Of a stretch of DNA of 64,000 bases, positions 21,384 to 34,650 are shown piece by piece. The stretch lies in assembly GCA_018292915.2 (NCBI GenBank), contig JACVVK020000290.1:437001-501000 (forward strand), written 5' to 3'. A program made the position numbers and the translations under genes. Each line of letters begins with the position of its first letter. Within the stretch, counting starts at the first letter, position 1. The notes under the pieces are model-generated. The model was not told where the DNA came from, made no database searches, and was given only the letters and a program-made list of their open reading frames with translations. The DNA is from Batillaria attramentaria. Taxonomy: Eukaryota; Mollusca; Gastropoda; Batillariidae.

Positions 21384-21609
21384 CAGGTCCCCGAGCAAGC
21401 ACGCATGCAAACACATCCCGAGAAGCAGTACTTACTATTTCGATCTTCGATCCACCCGAGAATGGCACAGGGAAGTGAAAGTTTCGTTGATATGTAGCCT
21501 TGTGGATGACCAACAAGCGCGGGTCCGCTTGTTGCGATCATCGTTTCATTTCATACTTATCGGGAGAGTGTTCAAGGAGTAACTTGTGTGAGAAATTTCG
21601 TCCCCAGCA

Positions 21610-21673
21610 ATGAAGCTGACAGACGGCCATTGTTTTTGTCTGGTGCTTGTGTGCTTCTTGTGGCTGGCCGCAG
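21610..21673 (+). CDS. Giant gene exon 1 (signal peptide)
   Basis: The ATG follows in-frame TAA and TGA codons and has G at -3. It encodes MKLTDGHC then a hydrophobic core (FCLVLVCFLWLAA), a typical secretory signal. The donor is GCAG|GTAGGT, phase 1. Confidence 0.85.
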
Positions 21674-24600
21674 GTAGGTTCAATCGGCTTATCTAAATTA
21701 TTGATCGAGGCCTTGACTTCTCTATTTACTGCGCGCGCTTCTGCATAAGAAACACAGCCGTAAACTTTTTTTTAGTTTTACTGAGATTCAGATCTGAGGA
21801 AGTAATAGGAGCATAAACTATATCGAAATAACTATATGTGACAGCAACAGCGTCCTGTCGCTTGCAGAAGGTGCCGGCATCCCGGAAGTTCACTTCGGCA
21901 CAGACGTAGTGCAGTTCAAGTTGACAGGGGATTTTGTCTAGTAGTGTAAGCCCCCTCCCCGAAAAAATAACGAACTAACCCCCCCCCCCCAAAAAAAAAA
22001 CAAAAAAAAACAAAAACAAAAAAAAACCAAAAACAACAACAACAACAACAAACCACCAAAAATCCCACAAAAACCAGCAACAACAAAAACAACAGCACAA
22101 AACAAGACAAAACACAAAAAACCCAGAAAAGACAGACCAAAAAAAAACAAAAACAACAACAGACAAACAAAAAAGCCAACGGTAACCAGGGGGAAAAAAG
22201 CACGCCACAAACAACAATAACCAATTTGGCAAAAAAAACAAAAAAACAACAAAAACCCAAAACAAGCAGACAGACAACACACACATTATTGCCAACAAAA
22301 CCATGACTTAAGTATCAGCTAGGTGTGTTATTATGGACACTTTGAATAAATTTCTCTTTGGGTTTTTAATTGTTTTTGAGTTTATGAATGGAGTCAACCC
22401 TTGTTTGTATTGCATCTGTTTCTTTCACTATTTCAGATGTTGCACAAGCCCAGTGTAACTGCACAGTGGAGTGTGTGGTTGATTGTACAGCTGGGGAATA
22501 TTTTGACTCTGGCCAGTGCCATCCATGTCCTCCTGGCTACTAGTGAGTATGAAGGCTGAAGGCATCTATATAATATGTAATGAAAAATACAAGAAAAATG
22601 GTGAGCATGCAGCAGCTACAAATAACGCTTAGCAGTCACAGAGTCTCTCTCTTTCCCACCCATCTCACTAAGGGTTTGTTTCCTGTTTTTGTTTGTTTGC
22701 TTGTTTGTTTGTGTGTGTGTGTTTTTTTTGTTTTTTTGTTGTTGTTTTTCGGGGGGGGGGGGGGGGGGAGTGTCACATTTTCTATCTGAGTGTCAGGATG
22801 AGCAGTCTCAGGTGCACTATAATCATCATATGCTACTGGCTTTTGTTAAAAGTGGAAGACTACACAGGCAGGGTTTAAAATCTTCCACCTATTGGCAGAT
22901 TTCCACCTTTGGCTAAAAATTTTCCTCCTCCCAAGAAGTGTTTCCTTCTCTGAAGCACTTGAAATCATACCAAAACTGTACAGATATCAGCCTAAAACCA
23001 AAAAAATTTCCTCTAAAAAAAAGTGTTTCCTTCTCTGACGCACTTGAATTAGTTGAAATTATACCAAAACTGTACAGATGTCAAAGTAAAAAAAAAAAAA
23101 TCCTTTAAAAAAAAGTGTTTCCTCCACTGAAGCACTTAAAATCATGCCAAAATGTACAAAATTGTACAGAATTTAGTCTGATTAAAAAAAAAAAAAAAAA
23201 AAAAAATTGGGGAGAGCATGACCCCCCCCCCCCCCCCCTTTGGACATCCCTAGCAAAACAGCAGGTGTTGCCATTTCACACACTTTTCCTCTTTTTGTGT
23301 CATGGACCATTTTCAGCCTTGCACAGGGGTGATTTAAACTAGCAGGCAAGCATCTACAGTATCATCACATGCCAACATGCTTGACCATTCTTATCATGTA
23401 GTTACTGGCTTGGTGTGATCTTTCCCAGTGCTTGACATTTATATCATCACATAAGGGGAAATTTATGAACCCATGAGTGGAGCGCCCAGTAAACTTTGAT
23501 TACTTATTTAGGGAAGGGCGGACTTCTGTCATGTAAGATTTATAGAACTCTCACAAGAGCACATTAAGAGAGAAGAGTCGGCATGACACTGCTGTGTGTC
23601 AGTGCACACCATGATTTGCTGTGTGTGAGCAGCTCTACACCACAGCTCTGTGCTACACTTCTGAAATGTGATGATGATGATGTTTTATAGCGCACTGAAG
23701 AAAACTCCATGCACAGCATATGCTCATGGCGTGAAGAAATGGGAAGGATAAGTTTTAAAGTAAAAAAGGAAAAATGGGGAAAGGGGGGGGGGGGTAAGTC
23801 TGCATCAGAACTTTGAGAAAAGACGGGACTTCAGGTGACTCCTGAAAGACTCAGTAGAGGTGCTGGATTTTAATTATGGTGGCGATGCATCCCACAGAGC
23901 AGGGGCAGAACATGGGGGGGGGGGGGGGGGCTGCATCAGAACTTTGAGTAAAGATGGGACTTCAGGTGACTCCTGAAAGACTCAGTAGAGGTGCTGGATT
24001 TTAATTATGGCGGTGATGCATTCCACAGAGCAGGGGCAGAGCATTTGAAGGAGTGAGCTTCAAATGTGCAGACAATGAACTTCTTAGAACACTCACCCCA
24101 GTCCATTTCAATTCCCCCAGGGAAATTTACCAGCTTGATCAATCAGACTTGAAACCAGTTATATCACTGTTTTCTGAAGTTCACGGATCCAACACGTGGA
24201 ATGAAGGAGTGATATGATTTCTGTGGGAAGGGATTTGCACACAGGTCAGACTTTTTGGTGGTTGTTGTCTGATCATTTTCTCACCAAAGCAGACATATGT
24301 CCTATCATTTATGTGCCATAGTCATGATGATTCACCTTTTGTACACTGTACCTTTACCTTTTACGCAACCAGAACATTTGTCGTGTAATTGTTTTAAGGG
24401 ATATGAAGCCCAGTGTGGGTATTATATTTTTGTAGATGGGTTGGTTTTGTGCAAGTAGTACTCTCTCCACTCATGGGTTCATTGACCAAAGTCGAGAAGA
24501 AGCAGTTCGGTTTCCAAAGAAACGTTTATTGAACAAGAACTGGACTAAACTGAAGTGAACTGAACAAAACGGAATGGAACAACCCTGAAACACAACAAAG

Positions 24601-25571
24601 CAGCATGTAACTATACAGTATACTATTCTGTGAAACTAAATATTTCACTTCTACTGGTTATTCATTCAGGTAAAATTGATTAGAAAACATCATGAAACCA
24701 AATATATATGCAATGTCTGCTTCAGACTACAATGGATTTCCAACATAAGTTTCTAATAGTAATTTGCGATAATATTTACAAACGTAAAGCTGTTAACCTT
24801 TATATATTACAAATTTACAATTATTAAAAAGAACTGAATGACATAAAAAGACATGGTTACAAACTATTTATAATGACCGACCTTATCAGTTTGATAAAGG
24901 TGAAAATATACATACATGTATATATATCAAGAAAAATCTGGACAGCATTGACATAGTCTGTACAGGATGGCAGTCAATGAAAGTGACTGAATGTACAGCT
25001 CACAGTACTGACAAAGCAAAATATCTGATTCTGAACTGAACTCATGCATGCAATGCATGTGCTTTACTCACAAAAGTTGTGGTTACTATTGCCTGAACAC
25101 AAGGGCAGACAATATTACAGATACAAAAAGTATAATATCATGTAAGAAACATTAATACTGACATGACAATAATAAATACTGACAGTTACTTTCTTTGACA
25201 GTTTAATGATAATTATCAAATCAAGGATATATACACCTGTCATATAAATGTGCTTTCTTCAAAATAAAGTTTAAAAGATAATAACTATGCAGAAATATTA
25301 TGCAGTATGCAAATTATGAGACCCTGTAGGAATACAACTTTGCCTCTGGTTATGTGCATGTAACTCGGCAGTGAACTAGCCAAGCTAAGCAAATCAGCCC
25401 TCATTCACCCGAAAGACACTCACCCAGCCACGCAGCCAAAGACACATGCCAGGAACAACTTGTCCTTAAGGGCTAAAAGCCATAGGATGTAAAGCAAGCT
25501 AATGATGATGTAAAATAGCCAGTCTCATGTGTTTCTGGAGAAACAAAACCAATCAAAGATCTAAATAACAG

Positions 25572-25630
<59 letters not shown>

Positions 25631-28600
25631 TCACTCTGCCACATTAACAGGATAAGTTCTACTACACTGTACTGCAGGGCACAGAATCAGGCACACCAGC
25701 TCATTTAGGTGTCAGTAGTATAAACATCCAGCGGCATCAGCTGTCTCTGGAGAGTGAATTCATTCCCTAACGCATGTACTTGACCTCTGCTGAGATAATT
25801 AAGGCAATCGAAGAATATGCCAATGCCAATATTCAGTGCTAAACCCTGTTGGTGTAATAGTGGCTTGTTTCTTTCATTGTGCCGTCAGACAACTCCTCCT
25901 TTCTTTAGGGTTTAAGATCTTTCTCTATTTGGAGGATTTTCTCTGTTAGCTAAAACTTTTCCTCTGAAACAAAAATCTTTTTCCTTCTCTAAAACTCTTA
26001 AAATCATGCCCAAAATGTGCCAGATTGCTCAGATTTTAGAGGGTGGGGCAGCATGCCCCTGGACCCTCCCCTGGCATTGCGCTTCTGCTTTGCGTTCATG
26101 GCTCTGCCGCTATATCACTTAATGCTACAAAATTTTCGTCCTTTAGGATGATGGGTTATTTTAAGCCCTGTTTGCTTGATGTTAGTCATGGGATTTGGTG
26201 ATACGCATGAAGACGTTTTATGTATACGTGAAAGACACTCATCCCATGCATGCCTGCAGTTGTTATTAAGTTTTTGTGTAAATGTGCATTTTATCTGCAG
26301 GCATGGTTTGTGCACTATTATTAGGCATTGTCATTATTTACGTTCACGTATAAGACATTCATCCCATATGCCTGCAGTTGTTATGAAGTTTTTGTGTAAT
26401 TTATGTGAATTTTATCTGTAGGCACGGTTTGTGCACTATCATTATGTGAATTGAGGGATAGCCACATACCCCTGCCTTGCAGTCTAGTTCTGGCTTGAGT
26501 GTTGTGTAAAGCTATGTCAAAGAAAAGATAGTCAAGTTTTAGCCTTGTGCTTTGCTATCAGTGTATCAGCATTGGAATATCATTGAAAATGTCCCTTTGC
26601 TTGAATTGCAGATTTTGCCATTTTGAAAATACATGTCACATATATATAGTATAATTTTCGTAATTCATAATCACATGTTTGTGAACACAGTGACTCAAAG
26701 TAGTCAATTTGAAACACATCTGCCGTCTCATATCTCACTTAGGACAATACGCGCCACACAGCATACTGCCAATTTATACCTATGTGACACTGATAATTTG
26801 AGTGTTGCGTGTAGTGAGCGTTTGCACCACTGGTAGCCAATAGTTTTCCTTGAATATACAATCTATGAGTTCCCGAACCTCCGTGTTTACATAAACCACT
26901 TTAAAGAAAAAAGGTTTACATATCTCCACTGATACCACCTCGCTACCCATAAATGTTTGACCAACAATCCAAGGAAGGCTTTACATGCTGGAGTGTTGTG
27001 AATTGGCCTCACCTTAACAGGGTTAGTGTTTATGTTTGTGCTCTACAGGTGGTAGGGGGGGCCTTTCGTCTGGAACCGTTGACCCAAGACCAATTCTTTT
27101 GTCAGGAAAGCTACCATGAAAGCCTAGGGGGAAAAGCAATTGTCCAAGCACAACTTGCTACAGTTGACTTCAGTTGATCCCAAAGCCTCTGAAGTCTAAA
27201 GGCTCTGCTTGGCATGAGCAGTGAACAGTGGCATGCGCTGTATTTGTGACCTATGCTTTATGTAAAGACTTCGCAGTTATGTATAGGAGAAAGGAGTGAA
27301 TTTTTTTCTGGTCTGTTCCTAACAGTAACACGGCTCCAGCCCTTTTCATTTGAAATATTAAATATGCCACCACCACATATCCTCATATATATACTTTACA
27401 TGTTCACTAAGTGTATTTGTTTTGTAAAATACTTATACCCCCCCCCCCCTCCCCCTCTGTTTTGGTGCTTTTTCTTCTTCAGGTTGTTTTGTCATGAGAA
27501 GTTATTATGAAATTTATGTTCCAGCTTGACAGAAAATGTGACATACATCAGTGTTTAACAGTTTAACATAGTTGTGTTCAGGGAATAATATATTTGTTCA
27601 CTTTAAAAGTTAAACTAACACTACCATAATTATAGGTTGTGAAAAGAATAAAAACATCATGAGTATAGGAACTGCATATGTCATTGAAATCTGAGTATAT
27701 TTTCAAGGTACATAATTCGCTGTATATTCAGCCTCCACTCCAGATCTTTACAAGCTTGCACGACCGTCAACTCTTTGATCCTCCCTGTGTTAATATACCA
27801 TTACAGTCGTTGCCTTTGTCAAATTCCCAAAGCTGTTAGCACTAATGGAAATTCAGTAGAGAGCTTCACTAAAAAGGTTGGCGTGCTATGCACAGTCAGT
27901 GATCTGGTATGCACAGACAGTTGGGTATTGTACACTGTGTAAGGTACCCGGGGTATACTAGATCTTATGAAAGTGTAGCTCATGGTTATTCAGCTCCCTG
28001 GAGGGTCCTTGCTGGCAGGGTGCCAAGTCCTGTGTATTGTGTAAGGCTTCTAGGATGGGTTGGGTCCCCTTGTATAAGCCACAGGGGTTTTTTTTTTTTT
28101 TTTTTACCTGACTCTGTCAGAGTATAATGGATTGAATTTCATTAGACGCCGATATGTATTTATGTCGTGCCTTTACAGTCTTTTCTGTAAAAAGACATTT
28201 GATACTGTAATGTAAATTTAAAAAGCTAGAATTGGTGAACAGCAGTGTCAGTGGACTGATCTGTACTGTAATTAATTATTATCAGACCTGTACACCTTGA
28301 AACCAGTTTACAATGGATTAGGTGGCATTTTCACAATTTGTTTATGTATACATGTATGTATGTACATGTACAATGATCGAAAAAGATAAGCTGTTATGAA
28401 CTGTAGTTTTCATCTAAAGGCAAGTTTTTAAAATACGGGGGTAGATGTAATTTAGTGTCTTGTCGATTCATAAAAGTGGTGAGGTACAAGACCTGGACCC
28501 CCCCCCCCCCCACACACACACACACCATCCTGTTTTTTTTTAATGAAAATTGTTTTTTGTACAAAAGTTCTTGAAATTTTAACATGTGTTTGTATTTTTC

Positions 28601-28946
28601 GTAGTACTTACAGGCCAATGTGGAAGTTTTGTCATTTGCTCTTATAAGATTTAAAAAAAAAAAAGCCACCACCACCACCACCACCAACACAAAATGACAG
28701 TTTGCTGTGCACGGTCCCATTGTTTTCTACTTCTAACCGCATCGTGAACACAGGGAGGGTTTACTTCAGGTTGGGATAAACTGTGATTCTTTCCTTTAAT
28801 GCTGCTCTAATTGGTTTACAAGTACTGATACAGGGCATATATGCGTACAATAGGAGGTACTCAGGCGCGTAGGAAGATGCTGAGAGGAAGGGGGGCCCAC
28901 TAAGCACTAAGTCGGGTGAGCCATACGGCCGGGGTGAAGAAGGGTT

Positions 28947-28980
<34 letters not shown>

Positions 28981-29398
28981 GACTGCCAAGGACTGTGTCC
29001 TGCGACAGCAGAGCACGGGTCCCCACCACTGGTGGGCCCCCTCTCCTCTTATCAAAAGCAAGGGGGGGCCCAAAGATATTCGGGCCCCCCTTCCAAAAAT
29101 CGAACGGGGGCCCGGGCCCCCAAGGCCCCCGTGGTTCCTATGCCCCTGGTACTTACTTCAGTACAGGGATATTTTTTTTCTTACAACAGTGATTGTCAGT
29201 AGAATTTAATCTTTGTTGGATTTTAGTCTGTGGTCCTGCAGACATGTTGCCCATGGCCTTGTAGTAATGCATATTGATCTGGGTCATTATACAGATCGCA
29301 CTTTATCCCAGCAACCCTTGAGAGCTGTGAATTCTTTAGTGGTCACAGCGCCTCACTGTCAGTGATAGATTTCAGCCACTTGCGACATGGCCAGGGAA

Positions 29399-29441
<43 letters not shown>

Positions 29442-31376
29442 GGGTGGGGGGTGGGGGGTGGGGAGGGGAGCAGAGGAGACCCATACATGCCAGTCCCAAT
29501 GATCCCGGCCGGCCAGCTTCAAAAGCGGCATTACGGTCATTGTCAGCGCGTCTACTTACTATAAAAAGTCTACGTGGTTGACCACTCCAAGAAAGGGGGA
29601 GTCGGTGGCTCAACGGTTTGAGCCGGCCTTGGACTCGAGATAGAAAGGTCCCGGGTTTAAATCCCGACATGGCGAAACATTTGTACAAGCCTTTTTCATG
29701 TTAAATGCCTCGCTTCCACTGACACTGAACTGGATTTGTTTGTGTAACTTGTGTAACTTGTCCATTACAGTCAAGGATACTTAAAGTGTGGCTGACTTGA
29801 CAGTATGACTGGATTGAATAAGTGTTCAGCTGGACCGTTCAGTTAGGGTAGCTATCGATCCCCATCCCCCATAACCTGCCCCTTAAGGCCGTCTCCAGTC
29901 ACCACTTTGTGGCGTGGACGATTAACCCCAGCTTACCAGCCAACCACTCCAGGTCGGAAGCAGGGACACTTCTGTTCTTTGTTTTGTTTGCTTGCTTTTA
30001 CATGTTCCTTGAGTTACACATAAAAACAAGGAGGAACGGCCCCGCCCTACAAAGTTGTTTCTCCAAACTTCATTTTATTTTGTCTGGTTTGTTGTTATTG
30101 TTGCCGGTTCTCCCCTCTCCAAGTTCTACCAATGACACTAGATCCTCTACGACCTCGACCGATTAGCCACGTGACTGGGGGTGGGGCCGGGTGGGGGAAG
30201 AAAGGAGAGAGAGAGAGAGAGGCAGAGAGAGAAGGTGGGTGGGTGGGTGTTTAGGAGTTTAACGTCCTTTTCCCCCACATAAGGGCGATATCAAAGACGG
30301 AGCAACGAGAAAAAGGCCAGAACAAATATTTGGCCCCAGCGGCCGGGATTCGAACTCTCGGCCGAAGCATTGAAAGTCCAACGCTCTACCCTTCGGCCAC
30401 CCTGGCTTCCCAGAGAGAGAGAGAGAGAGACGTCAGTTCCGTGAACTAAACATTTGACGTCAGCCTCAGGCAGGTCGTCATACAGAGAGAGAGAGATGAC
30501 GTCAATTCCGTGAAGTAAACTTTTGACGTCAGCCTCTAGCACTGAGATCGTCTGAGGATACTTGTTCATGTCTTGTGATATTTCCCTGTTGGCTTTGCGA
30601 CTTCTCCGACTGAATTATTTTTCACATGAAATCTGGAAGATCTAGAGGGCTGATGAAATGTGACGATACTTGCAGATTTTGTCTGTGATCCAAATATTTG
30701 ACGTCAGCCTCACGCTGCTCGTCTGACAGATGATATTTCTACATATCTTGTGATTTCCTTGTTGCTTTTGTGACTTCCGTGACTGAATTAATTTTTACAT
30801 AAAATCTGGAAGATCTAGAGAGCTGATGAAACGTGGACTTAAGTGCCTTGGATTGTACTTACGAAATTGCAAAATTGGAACTTTTTTGACCGGCGCTTCT
30901 CGCAGAAACGTGAAAAATGTGTTTATCTAAAAGCTCTGCTATTCTTAATACTAAAGCTATAATAGTGCAGTAGTTCATGTCAAATATGTGCAGTTGGCAC
31001 AAGTGACAAAAATACCGGAATGATGAGTAATTTGAAGGAGTCTTTTCATAGATATTTGGCCTTATATGCAAACCACCCCTACCTCGGAAATATTTTTCTT
31101 ACACAAAACTTGTCAGAGCTACAGAGCTGTGCTACGAAAACAGGCAGTATAATTGGATGATCCTCCCAATTTCAGAAAACGAAGCCATTTGAACATTTTT
31201 TGCGAAAAAATTTGTAACATGACCGATTTTTTTTTAAATCGGCGATAACTCTTCTGAAAATGCAGTAGGCTAAAAATCGTGAAAGGTAGGTCTGGAGAAG
31301 GTGAATTCCCATTTTATCTCAAAGTAAAAAGGCCTCCAACGAGTTGGTTTAGGAGATAGCCATCATTACATCCGTC

Positions 31377-31438
<62 letters not shown>

Positions 31439-34400
31439 TCACAACTCCCGCCAAAAAGAACGCAGCAGCATAGTGTGCACGTTGGGTGTCTATGACGCAG
31501 ATTTCGTTACGTCACTGTGTGCGTGAAAGTAAGTATTGTGTGGAGAAACGTCACAGTCTTGTTTTGTATCACAGAAACTTGCTGCTGCACGTAGCAAAAT
31601 CTGCCCCGTCTCATAAAGTTGTTTCTCTATAGAGAAACAACTTAAAAACGAATTGAAGGCAATGTTAGGGTGGAAAGGACAGCTTTTATTAAAGCGTCAA
31701 GATAAAAAAAAACAGAATGGTTAAAAACACAACTTGCATACAAAATGGTCCTGCCGACCATATCTTGGCACAACATGATGAGTATTGGTGTCGGCGGGAC
31801 CAGTACATCAAGAGCGCAAAAAAGTTGGCAAAAATACAGATTCAAAAACGTGACTTGACATTAAATACTTGGGTTTTGTGGCACCATCACAGTGTTGTTC
31901 ACTGTGCATACAACATAAAAATTGGCACACATGTGGGAGCTGCCCGCCACAGATGTGGGATCGCCAGATGCCACAGCAATCCCACAAGCAGGTCCTTGGC
32001 TGAAATGCTCAGCTTGGGCTTAAAACTTAACCTAATTTGTATTGTTTCTCCTATTTCAGCTGTGACGGGGTCAGTGATACAAAAACAGCATGCAGTGCCG
32101 GCACTTACAACCCAGACCCCAGTTCAACATCTTCAAGTGACTGTTCAGCATGTGCATCAAACGAAATAAGTAGCGGTGGTGCCTCAGCGTGCGAGTTGTG
32201 TCCGGCAGGGTACAGCTGCACTGGTCGGAGCAGTACCACACCATGCGGAAGCCAGGAGTACTCCTTGTCTGGGGATACCACATGCACGCCATGTCCAGCG
32301 GACAGCATATGCCCTACGACTAACCAAGCACCCCAGGTATGTTAAAATCTCAATACATGTACATTTTGTACATACAACAGCCTGTGGAAAACTTTTCATT
32401 AAATGCGCTGAATCTGTGCATCAGAGTCAATCACTTGGTCACAGTACAGCATCTGAGACCATTGTGGTGACTCTCACCGGCATATAAGTTGTTACTGAAG
32501 TGTACGGCGTACTGAGCAGAGGACGTACATTACTTGTTTGTGGACTGAGGACCAGCTAGATGGCAATGAATGGTTCCTATTTTTAGCAGCTATATCGAGT
32601 CCCTGTCTGTTAAAAAAAATTGATTGTTGGCTCAGAGAAAGTTGTATTTCTCTAATAATTATTAGAAACCACAAAGTCACAAAAACGGCCACATTGGACG
32701 TATGAAATATCCTTCTATCTGGCAAACAGCCTAAGAGCTTCAAAAGCAGCTGCTGCAGTTCTCCATCGCAGGGGCGTTACAAACATAGATGCTTGAGTCG
32801 AGAGTGATCAGGTTGCTTCCAGGGACATTAATGTATGGTCAATGTCCTTGCCATACCACCCTCCTACTGTCATCTGCAAAAAAGGGCCTAAGCATCTTGG
32901 TTTGATAATCGCATAGGCCTTTTATCAGATGATGGTACACATATATATATATATATATATATATATGTGCTGAATGATAATGATGGATTGAACTTACGAG
33001 GTTTGCCAAGGATGCAGGCAATACAATACATATGTTGTTACTGTATTCAGCATTCTGTTGTTATAAAATAAACCTGTCCACTACGCATGAGCCTGTGTAT
33101 AATTTGGGGTTTACTGTGGCTACTTGATCGTCCAATAGTTCATCTTGTGACTGTGGCATTTAAATTTGGCTCCTAAAATTAGCTATGACTGGCAGAAATA
33201 CATATCAACAGCAAAATTGTGAATTGCTGGAGTATCTTTTGAATAAGTCAGGAAATGGCAGTGTGGCTGGAATGCATATGGATACAAAAAAATAACTTTT
33301 TTTTTTTTTTGGAGGTGTAACCGTTACTTCTATCAAAGTGAACAAATTGCACAAGCTCGTAATGTGGAATATTGCGAATATCAGTTGTACATCTTGCAGC
33401 ACAGACGATGATAGTATCTAAGTTCATGTGCACCCATCTGAATATAATAAGCATATATAGTGTTTCATTCCAACTGCTCAGCTCAAATCCCTGCAAGCTG
33501 AACCCACCTGATGTACTCATGTGAAACACGCATTCTCTTCAACACCAGACAACACGTGCAATCATAGGAAGAGTCAGCTCTGGTATTTAGGTTTCAGAAT
33601 TAGGATTTGCATTTTAAGTTTTGTGAGCTGAACATTCCAAAGCAAAGACTATGTCACAATCAATCGCACCAGTTGTTCAGGGGTAAAAAACTAACTTTTG
33701 TTTTGTTTGATCACTCAGGCATGTCCAGCAGGCCAGGTTCCTAACAGTGGTCAGACAGCGTGTGCGAACTGTGCAGCGGGAACATACAGAGGGTCATCAG
33801 ATGCATCCTGTCAGTCTTGTCAACAGGGTAAGATTGTCACTGAAGTTTTCAAATTCTGTTGATTAAAAAAACAAAATCTTCGTAGGTTCTACTGCAGTAA
33901 AAATTGCATTTCTGAACTCTCTGATAACTGACGTCATTCTTACAAATTTTGTTTCTGTAGTTTTGACAATTTTGTCTGACTCAAGGCTTCAGTGGATAAC
34001 TAGAAGGAAGTTGAAAACTGTTGGTGTGATCGGCAGCCAGACAGTTACGGTTGTACCCCTACTGAGTGGGAAAGAACCAAGGTTAACTGAAACTGAAAAT
34101 AAAATACAAGTGAACCAGCTCCTTGAAAAAAAATGAAGGCTCACTAAAACTGATGTAACAACAGCAACAATAACAACAAGAAAAACCGTGGAAAAAAACA
34201 CACACACAAACCAAATGCTTATCAAAAGGGAGGGAAAAAAATCACAATACTAAGGTGTGTTGAAAGAAAAAAAAAATAGAAGAGTTTATAGAACATGTTC
34301 TCCAGGTTACAAGTGTCCCAATGATGGTATGGACGCACCCATTCAGTGCCCAAGTGGAGAGTACCAATCATCCAGTGGCCAGCAGTCGTGTATAACCTGT

Positions 34401-34597
34401 CCCGCCGGTAGCGAATGTTCTGATCCGACGACAGCCAATCAGTGCTTGGCCGGCCAGTTTTCCATCAGCGGCTCCGTCAGTTGTACATCGTGTGCCTCAG
34501 GTAGGGGCATAGATATTGTGGTGGAAGTGACAGTTTCAGTAGAAGTATCAAAAGTAGAAATATAAGTACAGCGTACTACAGCTGGGTATCCTGATAA

Positions 34598-34650
<53 letters not shown>

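Larger units (their letters stand above)
20281..21609. other. Divergent intergenic region
   Basis: About 1.3 kb between the two start codons. It holds poly-C/CA tracts (20,640-20,715), a (CA)n microsatellite (20,999-21,053) and the two promoter clusters listed separately. The single longer open frame, 21,151-21,582, shows no coding support. Confidence 0.7.
22543..32059. other. Giant gene intron 2 (9.5 kb)
   Basis: No exon is supported inside; the phases of exons 2 and 3 join directly. It contains MITEs, tandem duplications, SINE and LINE pieces and several CA/TG tracts, some listed separately. Nothing recognisable stands out at about 24,200-25,560 and 26,450-28,850. Confidence 0.75.

Noticed and set aside
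21151..21582. 143-codon open frame upstream of the giant gene
   Set aside because: Composition is random-like, it overlaps the promoter motif cluster and shows no recognisable domain; likely untranslated.
21916..22304. Minus-strand hydrophobic frames rich in Phe, Cys and Val
   Set aside because: They are translations of a CAAAA-rich low-complexity stretch, open in several frames at once.
29594..29670. Functional tRNA gene
   Set aside because: A/B-box-like arms are present but no complete cloverleaf is evident, and the unit continues into a SINE-like body.
31717..32169. 150-codon frame overlapping exon 3
   Set aside because: Out of frame with the module sequence and crosses the exon 3 acceptor.
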